Below, one piece after another: positions 18,540-27,998 of a stretch of DNA of 64,000 nt. This DNA comes from Paraburkholderia metrosideri (GTDB lineage: Bacteria; Pseudomonadota; Gammaproteobacteria; Burkholderiales; Burkholderiaceae): the NCBI RefSeq assembly GCF_904848625.1, contig NZ_CAJHCP010000003.1, positions 434,001 to 498,000 of the forward strand, in the 5' to 3' direction. Positions within the stretch are counted from its first letter, which is position 1. Each line of letters starts with the position of its first letter. The translations under genes were made by a program, and so were the position numbers. The notes under the pieces are model-generated. The model was not told the origin of the DNA. It did not search any database and saw nothing but the letters and a program-made list of their open reading frames with translations.

Positions 18540-18891
18540 GATTTGTCCTTACCCGGCTCTAGACCGGAGAGATGCAATCCTGTTATGAATTGATATCAAT
18601 AACTGACAGCAATCGATTAATCGATAAGTATTACTATACAATCCTTATGCGCTTCCCTGCATCCCTCAGACTCATCGATTAACGAGTCGTCGAAAATACT
18701 GGCCAGATTCGAATCACAATCAACAACAAAACATGAGTAGAAAGAATGCCCGTGAATATCCGGCACAACCCATTCATTAACCTGAAGAAATCCCGAAGTA
18801 TCGGGTTACTTCGCTAACGATGAAACAGTGCTTCTTCTGACGGGCAAAGCACCGGTCACCGCAACCAGACCCGAGGTCTGCGAAGCCGCAC
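18540..18891. promoter_or_regulatory. Promoter/leader of the heptose operon
   Basis: 352 bases, AT-rich between 18580 and 18780, upstream of leftward hddA and downstream of the leftward aminotransferase gene. No gene is seen. It holds the two related palindromes listed next and is the expected position of the operon promoter. Confidence 0.5.
18612..18688. promoter_or_regulatory. Pair of related palindromes, candidate operator sites
   Basis: ATCGATTAATCGAT (18612-18625) is a perfect 14-bp palindrome. About 57 bases further, GACTC-atcgattaac-GAGTC (18669-18688) is an inverted repeat with almost the same core (TCGATTAACGA). Two sites with one shared core upstream of hddA look like an operator pair for an unidentified regulator. 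Confidence 0.4.
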
Positions 18892-20028
18892 TCAGGTTTT
18901 CGCCTCCAGCACAGGCTCAAGCTTCAATTCTTTCCGAGCCAGGAATTTGCGCACGCTGTCGCAGATAACCGTAATGTCGTCGCGCATCAGAGCCGGGTAG
19001 CTCGGCAAGTTGATGCCGCGACGCGAGATGTCTTCGGCAATGGGGAAATTTTCGCCGGGCGCCGCATACATCTCCATTTGATGGAGCGGATAGAAAACAG
19101 GGCGGGTTTCGATGCCGTCGCCCCTGAGACCGGCGCGCAAAGCGTCGCGCTCACAAGGGTCGTCGACGACGATGGAGACCATCCAGTAACTGTGCACGGT
19201 TCCAGGACGCGTGCTGTGCACCTGCACAGGCAGCCCGGCGAGACCCTGCCGATACCATTCGGAAATTTGCAGCTTCTTGGCAATCAGGTCGTTGATTGAC
19301 TCCATCTGCGCGCATCCGATCGCCGCGCACAAATTCGTCATCCGGTAGTTGAAGCCGATCGCGTCATGCCAGTATTCGCGCTCGCTGCTGACACCCTGAC
19401 TTCTAAGATGCCGGACCTTTTTTGCAAGCTCGGCGTTGTTGGTGACCACCATGCCACCTTCGCCGGTCGTAATCGTCTTGTTGCCGAAGAAGCTGAAGCA
19501 GCCGATATCGCCAATCGTGCCCACATGGGCGCTGCCGTGACGCGTGCCGATCGCCTCCGCGCAGTCTTCGATCACGTATAACGAGTGCTTTTTCGCGAGC
19601 GCCATCACCGCATCCATGTCGGTAGCCTGACCATAGACGTGCACGACCATAATGGCTTTGGTCCTGCTGGTGATCCCGCGCTCGGCATCTTCAATGTCCA
19701 TTTGCCAGTAGGTGCGTTCGCTATCGACCAGCACCACATCCGCGCCGGTATATTTCACGGCATTCGCGGAGGCGATGTAGGTCAAGCTCGGGACCAGCAC
19801 TTCGTCGCCGGGGCCGATGCCTAACGCGGCCAACGCCACGTGCAGTGCGACGGTGCCATTGCTGACGGTAATCGCTTCCTGCGCGCCGAGCCACGATGCA
19901 AACGTGTCCTCGAACTGCCCTACGTATTTGCCCTTCGAAGAAATCCATGTTGAATCGAGACAATCGATCACCAAGGCTTTCTCGCGACCGTTGAGGTACG
20001 GAGAATAGACGGGATATCTGAGGTTCAT
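18892..20028 (-). CDS. DegT/DnrJ/EryC1/StrS sugar aminotransferase, perosamine-synthase-like
   Basis: A 378-residue PLP enzyme that would aminate a nucleotide-linked 4-keto sugar. The PLP lysine is K184 in SFFGNKTITTGEGGMV, a string typical of GDP-perosamine synthases, and the PLP-ring aspartate region is VIEDCAEAIGTRHG (about 152-165). VSNGTVALHVALAALGIGPGDE is the cofactor phosphate-binding segment. Its neighbour is the GDP-heptose operon, so the substrate could be a GDP-4-keto-6-deoxy hexose or heptose, but no 4,6-dehydratase for GDP-mannose or GDP-heptose is visible in the window. An alternative is a UDP- or dTDP-sugar aminotransferase of the same family. Confidence 0.87.
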   Translation of the reverse strand: MNLRYPVYSPYLNGREKALVIDCLDSTWISSKGKYVGQFEDTFASWLGAQEAITVSNGTVALHVALAALGIGPGDEVLVPSLTYIASANAVKYTGADVVLVDSERTYWQMDIEDAERGITSRTKAIMVVHVYGQATDMDAVMALAKKHSLYVIEDCAEAIGTRHGSAHVGTIGDIGCFSFFGNKTITTGEGGMVVTNNAELAKKVRHLRSQGVSSEREYWHDAIGFNYRMTNLCAAIGCAQMESINDLIAKKLQISEWYRQGLAGLPVQVHSTRPGTVHSYWMVSIVVDDPCERDALRAGLRGDGIETRPVFYPLHQMEMYAAPGENFPIAEDISRRGINLPSYPALMRDDITVICDSVRKFLARKELKLEPVLEAKT

Positions 20029-20789
20029 ATTCGTATCCTGTTATCAAACGGCTGAAACTAACGATAAGAAGAATGTTTTGAGCCGACAGAAAACCGCTGT
20101 TCTCGCCGCTCGCTCTCAACGCCCCGCCGTCCCGCCTAACTGGACTTCGAGTGTCGCCCTTGTCCTGATGGACTTATGTTTTTGTTGTTTTTCTGCTGTC
20201 ATGGGTTGGAAGATTCGACGTGAGCGCGCATTTGAAATGGGTATGCACGCATGCCGGACCGGTCAACCCTCGGCAGAAGATATTGGTTTTATGCTCCTCT
20301 GCAGCTATGGATAATCCCTGGCCGCATGACCACAAGGCTGATGCGTGCGTCGTGCCGCTATTGGCCGTCAGCACCATTGCTTTGCCGTCCGGGTAGATTA
20401 CGTTTCGATGCCGGAGAGAACCGTGCGTTGTGCAACACAAGATGGGTTACCGCCTTCGACACTAAATCGGCGCTTGTTTTAAACGATGCAAAATAAGCCG
20501 AACGTGGTTCTGGCGCCGTTAATCGGCATCCTTTTAAAAAAATCGAGGGCGCGAGGCCGAGACAGGAATGGGTTAGCGCTAATCAGGCGTTGACAGACGC
20601 GACGCTCCGGCCGGGCTATTCGTGGCGAATATCCGGCGCGAGCATGAAAAAGTGGCGCGGGACAATGGCTTGTCCCGGATTGGATGAAACCTGCGAAAGC
20701 CGCTCTGCGAAGCACTTTACGCCAGCAAAGTCCGGCAAAAAAAACGGCATCATCAGACGTTTAACTGATTTGCCCCTCGACGATTCGAA
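20029..20789. other. 761-base leader/intergenic region
   Basis: No gene is supported; short frames look random. The left part should hold the promoter for the leftward aminotransferase gene. An inverted repeat CGGGACA/TGTCCCG (20658-20664 with 20671-20677) lies in the middle and the chemoreceptor terminator lies at the right end. The unusual length for this dense region leaves room for an unrecognised small RNA or leader. Confidence 0.4.
20737..20774 (-). terminator. Rho-independent terminator of the chemoreceptor gene
   Basis: On the minus strand, GGCA and ATCAG pair with CTGAT and TGCC around an 8-base loop, with a small internal mismatch, followed by G and eight T. It starts 16 bases after the stop of the chemoreceptor gene. 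Confidence 0.75.
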
Positions 20790-22370
20790 CTAGGCCATTT
20801 CGCTGCGGGCCAACGCTTTATCTCCGTCGAGTCGAAACACCGCGACTGCGCTGAACAGCACGGCCGCCTGCTCTTCCAGCGTCTTCGCGGCCGCAGCAGC
20901 CTGCTCCACTAGCGCAGCGTTGTGCTGCGTCACCTCGTCGATCTGCGAGACGGCCTTGTTGACCTGTTCGATGCCGTCGCTCTGCTCCAGTGCCGACGCC
21001 TCGATCTCGCTCATCACGCCGGTCACGCGCTCGACCGCGCTCATCGCTTCGTGAATCGTCTTCTGCGCGGCGGACACGAGCGACGCGCCCTCCTGCACCT
21101 TCGCCGCCGATTCGCCGATCAGCTCCTTGATTTCCTTGGCCGCCGCGCCTGAGCGCTGCGCGAGGCTGCGCACTTCCGACGCCACCACCGCGAAGCCTCG
21201 CCCCTGCTCACCCGCACGCGCCGCTTCGACCGCCGCGTTCAGCGCGAGAATGTTGGTCTGAAACGCGATCCCTTCGATCATGCCGATAATCTCCGTCACC
21301 TTGCGCGACGATTCGCTGATCCGGTCCATCGTTTCAGTCACGCGCGACACCACCGTGCCGCCGCGCGTGACCGTGTCGAGCGCACCGTGCGCGAGGCGGT
21401 TGGCCTGCTTCGCGTTGTCGGCGTTCTGCTTCACCGTCGCCGACAGTTGCTCCATGCTCGCCGCCGTCTGCTGGAGCGCCGCCGCCTGCTGCTCGGTCCG
21501 CGCGGACAGGTCCGCATTGCCCGACGCAATCTCGTTCGCGCCCTGGGTAATCGCGCTGGTGCTGCCGCGCACCTTGGCGACCGTCTGCACGAGACCGTCG
21601 CGCATCGTCGTCAGTGCGCCGAGCAACTGACCCATCTCATTGCGCGATTTGACCTTGATCGTGCTCGTCAGATCGCCCGAAGCAATCCGCTCGAAATGTT
21701 TGACGGTCGCGTTGACCGGCTTGATCAGCGCCGCCGACAACGCGATCCGCGCCACCACGCCAATCACGAGCGCGATCACACCGACCACGGCGAACAGCAG
21801 CGTCGCGAACTGGAAGTGGCCCGCAGCGGTGACGGCTTGCTGATGCTGGCTATCGATCTGCGCGCGTTCGAGCGCGCCGATGGCCTTCGCATAGGTCGCG
21901 TAGTAACTGTTCGCCGTATCGCCCTGAATATTGCGGAAGGTATTGAAGTCGAAATCGGTGAGCGCCTTGAACTCCGGCTCGATCGCCTTATCGACCAGCG
22001 CGCTGCGGGCTTGCTCGACGCTTTGTGCCAGCTTGCGTTCTTCGTCGGTGGCAAACGGGCCGGCCATGTAATTGCGAAAGTCGTTATTCGATTCGACCAG
22101 CACTTTGTGCGCGGCCGGCAACAGATCGTCGGTCTGCTTGCCGACGCTGAAAAGCGTCTGATACGTGCCCAGCGCAAGCTGCACCTGCAGCAGCTTCTCG
22201 GAACTCGCCTTCAGATGCGAGAGCGCAGCCGCATTGCGCTGCGTGGCGTCGAGGCTGCCATTGGCAAGCTTGAGCGCGCCGTAACCGACGCCGATCACGG
22301 TCAGAAGGAACGCGACGAATACGCTGATGACCAGCGTCAATCCGCCACGAATGGTGATGTTGTTAAGCAT
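20790..22370 (-). CDS. Methyl-accepting chemotaxis protein
   Basis: A 526-residue membrane chemoreceptor. The first helix is [21 protein letters not shown] near the N-terminus, followed by a periplasmic four-helix-bundle-like ligand domain to about residue 190. A second helix follows ([20 protein letters not shown]), then a HAMP domain (INATVKHF-type start, [20 protein letters not shown]). The cytoplasmic signalling hairpin carries the conserved tip [20 protein letters not shown] and [16 protein letters not shown]. It signals through CheA/CheW to the flagellar motor. ATG 22370 gives a normal N-terminus; the upstream extension to 22466 is not supported. Ligand unknown. It has its own terminator and appears unrelated to the glycan genes. 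Confidence 0.95.
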   Translation of the reverse strand: MLNNITIRGGLTLVISVFVAFLLTVIGVGYGALKLANGSLDATQRNAAALSHLKASSEKLLQVQLALGTYQTLFSVGKQTDDLLPAAHKVLVESNNDFRNYMAGPFATDEERKLAQSVEQARSALVDKAIEPEFKALTDFDFNTFRNIQGDTANSYYATYAKAIGALERAQIDSQHQQAVTAAGHFQFATLLFAVVGVIALVIGVVARIALSAALIKPVNATVKHFERIASGDLTSTIKVKSRNEMGQLLGALTTMRDGLVQTVAKVRGSTSAITQGANEIASGNADLSARTEQQAAALQQTAASMEQLSATVKQNADNAKQANRLAHGALDTVTRGGTVVSRVTETMDRISESSRKVTEIIGMIEGIAFQTNILALNAAVEAARAGEQGRGFAVVASEVRSLAQRSGAAAKEIKELIGESAAKVQEGASLVSAAQKTIHEAMSAVERVTGVMSEIEASALEQSDGIEQVNKAVSQIDEVTQHNAALVEQAAAAAKTLEEQAAVLFSAVAVFRLDGDKALARSEMA

Positions 22371-22666
22371 GTGGTCTCTCTCTCCGGACGTCTTGTCGAA
22401 CTGCGGCAAAGCAGGTGGGCGTGCGCGTGCCTGGTCTTGTTGTGCGTAACTTACACTTCGCCGCATCCAGATTAACGACCGCGCCCGAGCCGGACTGCAT
22501 AGGTGAAATCCATAACTGGCGCGGCGTTTCAGGCCGTTTCGGCCTCACTATCTGGGATCTGCCGCAGCTGGGGCGACGCTGGCGCGTCGTATGCCGGCGT
22601 TAACCGCTTTCCGGGCGTCAGCGGTTTCGTTTGTATAATTCGGCGTCTTCGCTCAGGCCCACTTTC
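22371..22666. promoter_or_regulatory. Divergent promoter region, chemoreceptor / WecA-like gene
   Basis: 296 bases between divergent genes. A perfect TATAAT lies at 22634-22639, 27 bases before the ATG of the rightward gene, and is a good -10 candidate. The matching -35 position (around 22611-22616) is weak. Confidence 0.45.
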
Positions 22667-23767
22667 ATGCTTAGTTTTGCGCTCGGCTTTCTCGTTTCAC
22701 TGCTGATCACGCTGTTGATCGTGCGCTATGCGCATCTGCATGAAAAATTCTCCACCGACACCGATCTGGCCGGCGTCCAGAAATTTCACGTGCGCCCGGT
22801 TCCGCGCATTGGCGGGATGGGGATTCTGCTTGGGCTGATCGCGTCGGCGGTGCAGTTGCATCACGCGTATCCGGCCGTGTCGGGCGGCATTCTCGGACTG
22901 ATCGCGTGCGGCATGCCGGCCTTCGGCTCCGGCCTCGTCGAAGATCTGACCAAGCGCGTGTCGCCGCTCGCCCGTCTGCTCTGCACGATGGCCGCCGCCG
23001 CGCTGGCGTTCTGGCTGCTCGATATCGCCGTCACGCGGATCAGCGTGCCGCCGCTCGACTTCCTGCTCTCGTATGCGGCGATCTCGTTCGGGGTCACGGT
23101 GCTGGCGGTCGCGGCGCTCGCCAATGCGATCAATATCATCGACGGCTTCAACGGCCTCGCGTCGATGGTCGCGTTCATGATGTTCGCGTCGCTTGCTTAC
23201 GTGGCGTTCCAGGTGTCCGATCCGATCGTGCTGTCCGCATCGTTCATGATGATGGGCGCGGTGCTCGGCTTCTTCATCTGGAATTTTCCGGCGGGGCTGA
23301 TCTTTCTCGGCGACGGTGGCGCGTATTTCATCGGCTTCATGCTCGCCGAACTGTCGATCATGCTGGTGATGCGCAACCGCGATGTGTCCGCGTGGTATCC
23401 GGTGCTGCTGTTCATGTACCCGATCTTCGAGACCTGCTTCTCGATCTACCGCAAAAAATTCATTCGCGGGATGTCGCCAGGCATTCCCGATGGCGTGCAT
23501 CTGCATATGCTGGTGTACAAGCGGCTGATGCGCTGGGCGGTGGGTGCGCGGACTGCGAGGGAGTTGACCCGGCGGAACTCGCTGACGTCGCCTTATCTCT
23601 GGTTACTGTGCCTCATTGCGGTTGTGCCGGCGACTTTGTTTTGGCGGCATACGCTGCATTTGTTTTGTTTTGTGGTGGTGTTTGCGGTGGCGTATGTCTG
23701 GCTGTATGTGAGTATTGTGCGGTTCAAGTCGCCTAAGTGGATGGTGGTGAGGAAGGGGCGGCGGTGA
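22667..23767 (+). CDS. WecA/WbpL-like polyprenyl-phosphate sugar-1-phosphate transferase
   Basis: A 366-residue polytopic enzyme of the MraY/WecA family. It would transfer a HexNAc-1-phosphate to undecaprenyl phosphate and so start a glycan chain. Motifs in order: FHVRPVPRIGGMGILLGL, GLVEDLTKRVSPLARLL, NAINIIDGFNGLAS (Asp-rich cytoplasmic loop), NFPAGLIFLGDGGAYFIG, and a His-containing loop GIPDGVHLHMLVYKRLM. About ten to eleven membrane segments are visible. ATG 22667 is preferred to TTG 22631, because the latter would overlap the TATAAT box. Its 3' end (from about 23301) is present again, decayed, at three places downstream, so this copy is copy A of a repeat family. Confidence 0.9.
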   Translation: MLSFALGFLVSLLITLLIVRYAHLHEKFSTDTDLAGVQKFHVRPVPRIGGMGILLGLIASAVQLHHAYPAVSGGILGLIACGMPAFGSGLVEDLTKRVSPLARLLCTMAAAALAFWLLDIAVTRISVPPLDFLLSYAAISFGVTVLAVAALANAINIIDGFNGLASMVAFMMFASLAYVAFQVSDPIVLSASFMMMGAVLGFFIWNFPAGLIFLGDGGAYFIGFMLAELSIMLVMRNRDVSAWYPVLLFMYPIFETCFSIYRKKFIRGMSPGIPDGVHLHMLVYKRLMRWAVGARTARELTRRNSLTSPYLWLLCLIAVVPATLFWRHTLHLFCFVVVFAVAYVWLYVSIVRFKSPKWMVVRKGRR

Positions 23768-23789
23768 GCGCCGCCCACTCCTCACCCTA

Positions 23790-24330
23790 TCGGCAGCATT
23801 AGGTCGGCTCAGCCTTGTCTACGCGCTCGAGCTTCCTATATGACTCGCCAGTAATAAACGAGGGCTTCGGGGTGCGTGCCTGCGTGTTGCAGGGCCGCTT
23901 CGGCGATCGTACGAATAAGCAGGCGCCCTGCCCCCGGTGCGCATAAACTATTGCTGGCGCATCCGCAGGCGTCGATACAGTTCGCTACGCTCAAGTAATG
24001 CCGCTGGAAGCATGGTAGCTAACGCTACCGCTTCATGGAAAAGGGACCAAGCCCTTCGACGGCCCACAGCCTCGGCGAAAGGAGATTGCGCAGAAACCGA
24101 AGCTTCGCCGCGCTCCGCTTTATTGGCGAGGCGTGTATGAACAGCTGCCCGAAAACCGGAGTAAACGTGACCGCATCGCCGGACTCACCGTGTGGGACCA
24201 CACCGGTCCAATGCTTCGTTTCAACCACCAAGAACAATGCTCGATTCTGTCGGCCACATCTTCACATGTCCGCTGCTGCGTGGACCAGCGATTGATGACC
24301 ACCGGCAAATGCATGCTGTCTAAGTTCGAC
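23790..24330 (-). pseudogene. NERD-domain protein remnant (copy A)
   Basis: A broken gene convergent to the WecA-like gene. One frame reads FLVVETKHWTGVV, then KLRFLRNLLSPRLWAVEGLG, then stops at 24025; a second frame continues the same protein (LPAALLERSELYRRLRMRQQ). The first string contains the ExK-like element of nuclease-related (NERD) domains. At least one frameshift and several stops are present and the N-terminal half is missing. Its DNA matches the copy at 26098-26774 over most of its length, including the spacer after the glycosyltransferase stop codon, so the two segments are duplicates. Confidence 0.65.
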
Positions 24331-24439
24331 GTGTTTGCGGAGCGTGTCCGCCTCTCAAACCCACCGATATGTTCGCCACACGGAGACATTGAGTTTCGGG
24401 CGGCACAGGACCTTTCCGGAGTATGCCAATCATAAGTCC

Positions 24440-24530
24440 TGTAACCGCAACCTGGACAAGCCGGCAGAATTCCCTCCGGAATTCATGTTGCAGCCGGTCG
24501 CAGGCAATCGCGTACTGGTAGCCGTGGAGA
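24440..24530 (-). pseudogene. Remnant of the start of an integrase-like gene
   Basis: About 80 bases here match the first codons of the gene at 26869-27486 (27410-27486), including the stretch around its GAATTC sequences. The start codon is not kept. It shows that copy A of the module once carried the same gene order as copy B: transferase 3' end, NERD gene, integrase-like gene. Confidence 0.5.
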
Positions 24531-24651
24531 GCGGGTGCGGTTGGGGACCGCGTCGATCACCTCCGACAGATTCAAGGCTGAGATCTGCGATGATCTTGCC
24601 CCGCGTGATTGCCGAAGTTGCAAATCAGACACCTGAGGGGATTATCGGATG

Positions 24652-24954
24652 TCAATGGCCACATACGCGGCACTTATGCGGACACGCGGCCGGTTTTGAC
24701 GGTGCTGCACCCACAAACATTGTCCGCAACGCGGTGAGACGTCGCTGCTGAGCAGGAACGAGATAAAACTGCTCACCGATGTCTGCGATGCGAGCGAGCC
24801 AATATGCTGGGCCGAAGTATTCCGAAGCATCGTCCGCGCGAGTGTTGACGAAGTAACGGACCACCGTATCGAGATGCTCTATTTCCGCGTCAGCGAGCGC
24901 CGCGGGCCGCTTCAATCGATGTTGTTCATGCGCAATGGTTGCTTTCGGCTTCAT
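24652..24954 (-). CDS. Small hypothetical protein
   Basis: A 100-residue frame that I do not recognise. It is hydrophilic with a mildly Cys-rich end (CPHKCRVCGH). It may be real, because ATG 24954 has GGAGGG at a proper distance upstream and the middle (EIEHLDTVVRYFVNTRADD, then YFGPAYWLARIADIGEQFYL) has a normal amino-acid mix. The ribosome-binding site lies inside a perfect 16-bp palindrome (24955-24970). It stands in a decaying region and may itself be truncated. Confidence 0.4.
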   Translation of the reverse strand: MKPKATIAHEQHRLKRPAALADAEIEHLDTVVRYFVNTRADDASEYFGPAYWLARIADIGEQFYLVPAQQRRLTALRTMFVGAAPSKPAACPHKCRVCGH

Positions 24955-24970
24955 CGGAGGGCGCCCTCCG

Positions 24971-25637
24971 ACTGGATCGATGCCGGATAAAGCAACCCGC
25001 AGCCAGACGCACCACGATCTCGCGCGAAAACCCGGCCAGGCGGTAAAGCTGCGACGCGCCCAGAATTGCGGATCTTGTGGCGAACGCCATCAGGAGGGTT
25101 GTCGCGAACGTCCTTATGGCCGCCTCTGCGTTCCGCGCAACCCTCGCTCACGCAGGGACCGCGACAATACAGTGTTTTGGAGTGCATGGCTCAATGAATT
25201 CGCTTTCGGTGATTTCATCTTGCCAAGATCAATGAGAAGTCAAGACAGCTCGCTCGTTAGACCGTCGCACGGAATATGAAGAACTGCAATTTGGCATCGA
25301 GCCCGGAAAACCGTAGCCCGGTCGAGCGCAGCCACAGTAACCAACGAATCTCGACGTCGCCACCTACCGGGTATTCATGGCCCGGCGCCCGTAACACGCG
25401 TCCCGACCGTCTGAAAAATGCCGGCGGCAGTGAGTCTTGTCAAAGCGGTCAGATTGACGGCGAGGCGCGCCGTATGCCACAGAAGTGCCGTGAGCGCTGG
25501 TGCGGCCACCGTGGAGGGGACTGGACGGACGTTGACCTACGTCGCAAAGGCTCGCGCAAAGATGGCAGCGGAGTCGTCCACGCGAGTTCCTCCAGCAGTC
25601 GCGTGAGCGACTGCCCGGTGTAGCGGCATCGCTCACG
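24971..25637. other. Non-coding or decayed stretch
   Basis: 667 bases with only short, low-quality frames on either strand. No domain is recognised. It lies between copies A and B of the duplicated module and is probably eroded former coding DNA. Confidence 0.4.
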
Positions 25638-26050
25638 CGTACCGAACTGTCGATCATGCTGCTCGCGCGCAATCGCGGCGTATCCGCGTGGCATCCGGTG
25701 CTGCTCTTCGTGTGTTCGGAGTCGTCGAGACGTGCTTCTCGATCGACTGGAAGGAATTCATTTGCCAGATGTCGTCAGGGATTCCTGACGGCGTCATCTG
25801 CATATGCTGGTTGTATGGGGCTGATGCGCTAGGCAGTGGGCACGCGGACTGCGCGTGAGACCCGGCGGGGCTCGCTGACGTCGGCCTATATCTGATTACT
25901 GTGTCTGATTGCGGTTGTGCCGGCCACGTCGTCCTGGCGATATACGCTCGCAATTGTTTTATGGGGTGTTTGCGGTTGCGAATGTCTGGCCGTATGTGAG
26001 TATTGTGCGGTTCAGGTCGCCGAAATGGATGAGGGTTGGGAAGGAGAAGC
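25638..26050 (+). pseudogene. 3'-end copy B of the WecA-like transferase gene
   Basis: A degenerate duplicate of the last 420 or so bases of the gene at 22667-23767. Recognisable segments are ELSIMLLARNRG, then SWHPVLLF-like and IAVVPAT-like strings, with frameshifts near 25708 and stop codons TAG (25830-25832) and TGA soon after. It cannot encode a working enzyme. Similarity to copy A continues past the stop into the flanking NERD gene. Confidence 0.8.
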
Positions 26051-26097
26051 GGCGAGCGCGGTTTATCCCTTCCCATATCAGCAGCGTTAGATCCGGC

Positions 26098-26774
26098 TCA
26101 GCCTTGTCCGCGGGCGCGGGCCTCCTGTATGCGTTCCCGGTGCTCCGCTCGAGCTTCCGGACGCGTGTCTGCGTCTTGCAGGATCACGTCGGCGATCGTG
26201 CGAATGGGCAGGCGCCCTGTCCCGGTGCGCGCAAACTGCTGCTGACGTACCCTCAGGTGCCGGTAAAGTTCGCTACGCTCGAGCAGCGCCGCTGGAAGCG
26301 CGGGAGCTACCATTGCCGCTTCATGCGAAAAGACACCTAGTCCTTCAACGATCCACAGGCGAGGTGGGAGCATGTCGCGCAGAAACCGCACCTTTGCCGC
26401 GTTCTGCCGGAGTGGCGACGTGCGCACGAGCCGCTGACCATCAACCGTCGTCAGCGTCTCATCGGATTCGCGACGTGTCACGACACAGCTTCAATGCTTC
26501 GTTTCGATCACGAAAATTCCGAAGGGCGGATCGCGAGATGGTCTATTTCAGCGGTTGGAAACGTGCTTCCCGGCGCGTGAATCAGGATAAGACCGTCCAG
26601 TACTAACCAGTCGTCGCCGCACAGGCGCGCGAGGTGCCACCGCAACTCGGCAGACACCTGCCTCTCGCCCTCCTCCCCGCGGTCCCGGGAAGGGGGCGTC
26701 CGGCCTTTCGAAGGGTCGGCATCGGGCAAAAGCTTATCGTTGAAGCTTACATACGCGCAGAACAACGCGGCCAT
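26098..26774 (-). pseudogene. NERD-domain protein, frameshifted (copy B)
   Basis: Two frames together give one NERD protein. The upstream part (26774-26508) has RGEEGERQVSAELRWHLARL and AEIDHLAIRPSEF. After a frameshift near 26510 it continues GIFVIETKH, a TGA stop where copy A has Trp, then SPLRQNAAKVRFLRDMLPP and LPAALLERSELYRHLRVRQQ. The E..D and ExK elements of the nuclease fold are still readable. NERD proteins are predicted DNA-processing factors often linked to mobile DNA. It sits convergent to the transferase 3'-end copy B, matching the arrangement of copy A. Confidence 0.7.
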
Positions 26775-26868
26775 CAGCCCGAAGACTGTTTGATCAGCAT
26801 GCTGGTTTCTCCTTTATTGACGTAGGTGAAACCAGCGTATCGAGTGCCAGAAGAAGTCAAGCGTCAGG

Positions 26869-27486
26869 TCAGGATCGTGAGCCCCGGAACAGGCTGCCTG
26901 TCTTGTGGACGACCTTCTCTGAGGCCTCACATACGGAATGCGTTGTTGTCCCCAGCGCGCGGGCCGCCTTGCGCAGGTTACCTCGGTGCTCCATGATGGC
27001 CTCCATGGCCTTATCACGCGTGAGCACCGGAATGTCCGGTCGCGAATAGGTAGCCGCATGCGAGCATCGGAGATATTCATTTTGGACACTCGATGCACCT
27101 GTGATAAGAGTCGTATTGAGCAGGGCAACGAGCACGCGCTTTCTGATCCACAATAAAAACTGGCGCCAATGCTCGAGTTTCTCGGCCACTTCCTGAGATG
27201 TCAGCTGCTGCACGGACCAAAGACTGATGAGAAACCGCAAATGCTTGCTGGAGAAGTTTCGCGGCGTCTGTAACGCATATCCGCTGGCGCGCAGCACCTC
27301 GAATCCTGCCAATACCTCCGCCACCCGCCGACATTGTGTTTCCGCCGGTACCGGCTCCTTGGCACCAGTGCGCCGATCATACGTCGATGTGACTCGACCT
27401 CGGGCGAGCCCGCGGAATTCCCGCCTGAATTCAAGTGGCAGACTGCTGGAGGCAATCTCGTACCGGTAGTCGTAGAGAGCGTACAT
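26869..27486 (-). CDS. Integrase N-terminal-like protein, probably truncated
   Basis: A 205-residue protein. Residues about 45-110 (ETQCRRVAEVLAGFEVLRAS, then YALQTPRNFSSKHLRFLISL) resemble the SAM-like core-binding domain that precedes the catalytic domain in phage-type integrases. The catalytic domain is absent. The C-terminal segment AMEAIMEHRGNLRKAARALG looks like a helix-turn-helix of the Fis type. ATG 27486 has AGGA about 8-9 bases upstream; the longer frame to 27660 is rejected. The gene next to it is the NERD pseudogene, and its own first codons recur at 24440-24530. It may be a DNA-binding accessory protein or a truncated recombinase. Confidence 0.5.
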   Translation of the reverse strand: MYALYDYRYEIASSSLPLEFRREFRGLARGRVTSTYDRRTGAKEPVPAETQCRRVAEVLAGFEVLRASGYALQTPRNFSSKHLRFLISLWSVQQLTSQEVAEKLEHWRQFLLWIRKRVLVALLNTTLITGASSVQNEYLRCSHAATYSRPDIPVLTRDKAMEAIMEHRGNLRKAARALGTTTHSVCEASEKVVHKTGSLFRGSRS

Positions 27487-27998
27487 GTGTGTTTTCCTTG
27501 TATCGAAACTGTGACTTGGTCGATGCGGCTTGGGCACCGAGCGGCGTTCAGCGGCGCGAGCGAACGCGCTGCCGTTTTGAGTGCGCTGTTTATCGGGCCG
27601 CGCGCGCCACGGACAAGGAAATGTGCAGACGATGGCTAGCAGCCATCGGGACGCGGTCAAAGGTGGAGTTGGCGCAGCCGACGCTACACGTCACCGCGAT
27701 GGGGACGATCGCCAAAACTGCGCAAGGGAAACAGAGAAAAACGATAGCCCCAAACAACAGGCGTCAGAACTCACTGCGCCAGGCACGCTGCGTACAGTCT
27801 CCAAATATGAAAATGGAGGCGTAGCAACAACGGCCCTGCGGGCAGGCTGGGTCGAAAAAATAGGGGCTGCTATGGCAATCTGAGGTCGATGCGTCGGGGA
27901 CGCAGGCATAAATATACGCTGATGCCATTGAAACTGGCAAGCCTGCGGCGCAAGGTGAGCATGCTATGCTGAATATACCGAAACGACGGGAGATTAGC
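27487..27998. other. Divergent intergenic region
   Basis: 512 bases between a leftward and a rightward gene. Frames on both strands overlap without domain content. Promoters for both neighbours should lie here; I could not place them. Confidence 0.35.

Noticed and set aside
21387-22475. 362-residue frame antisense to the chemoreceptor
   Set aside because: Arg-rich composition and no domain, while the opposite strand encodes a clear chemoreceptor.
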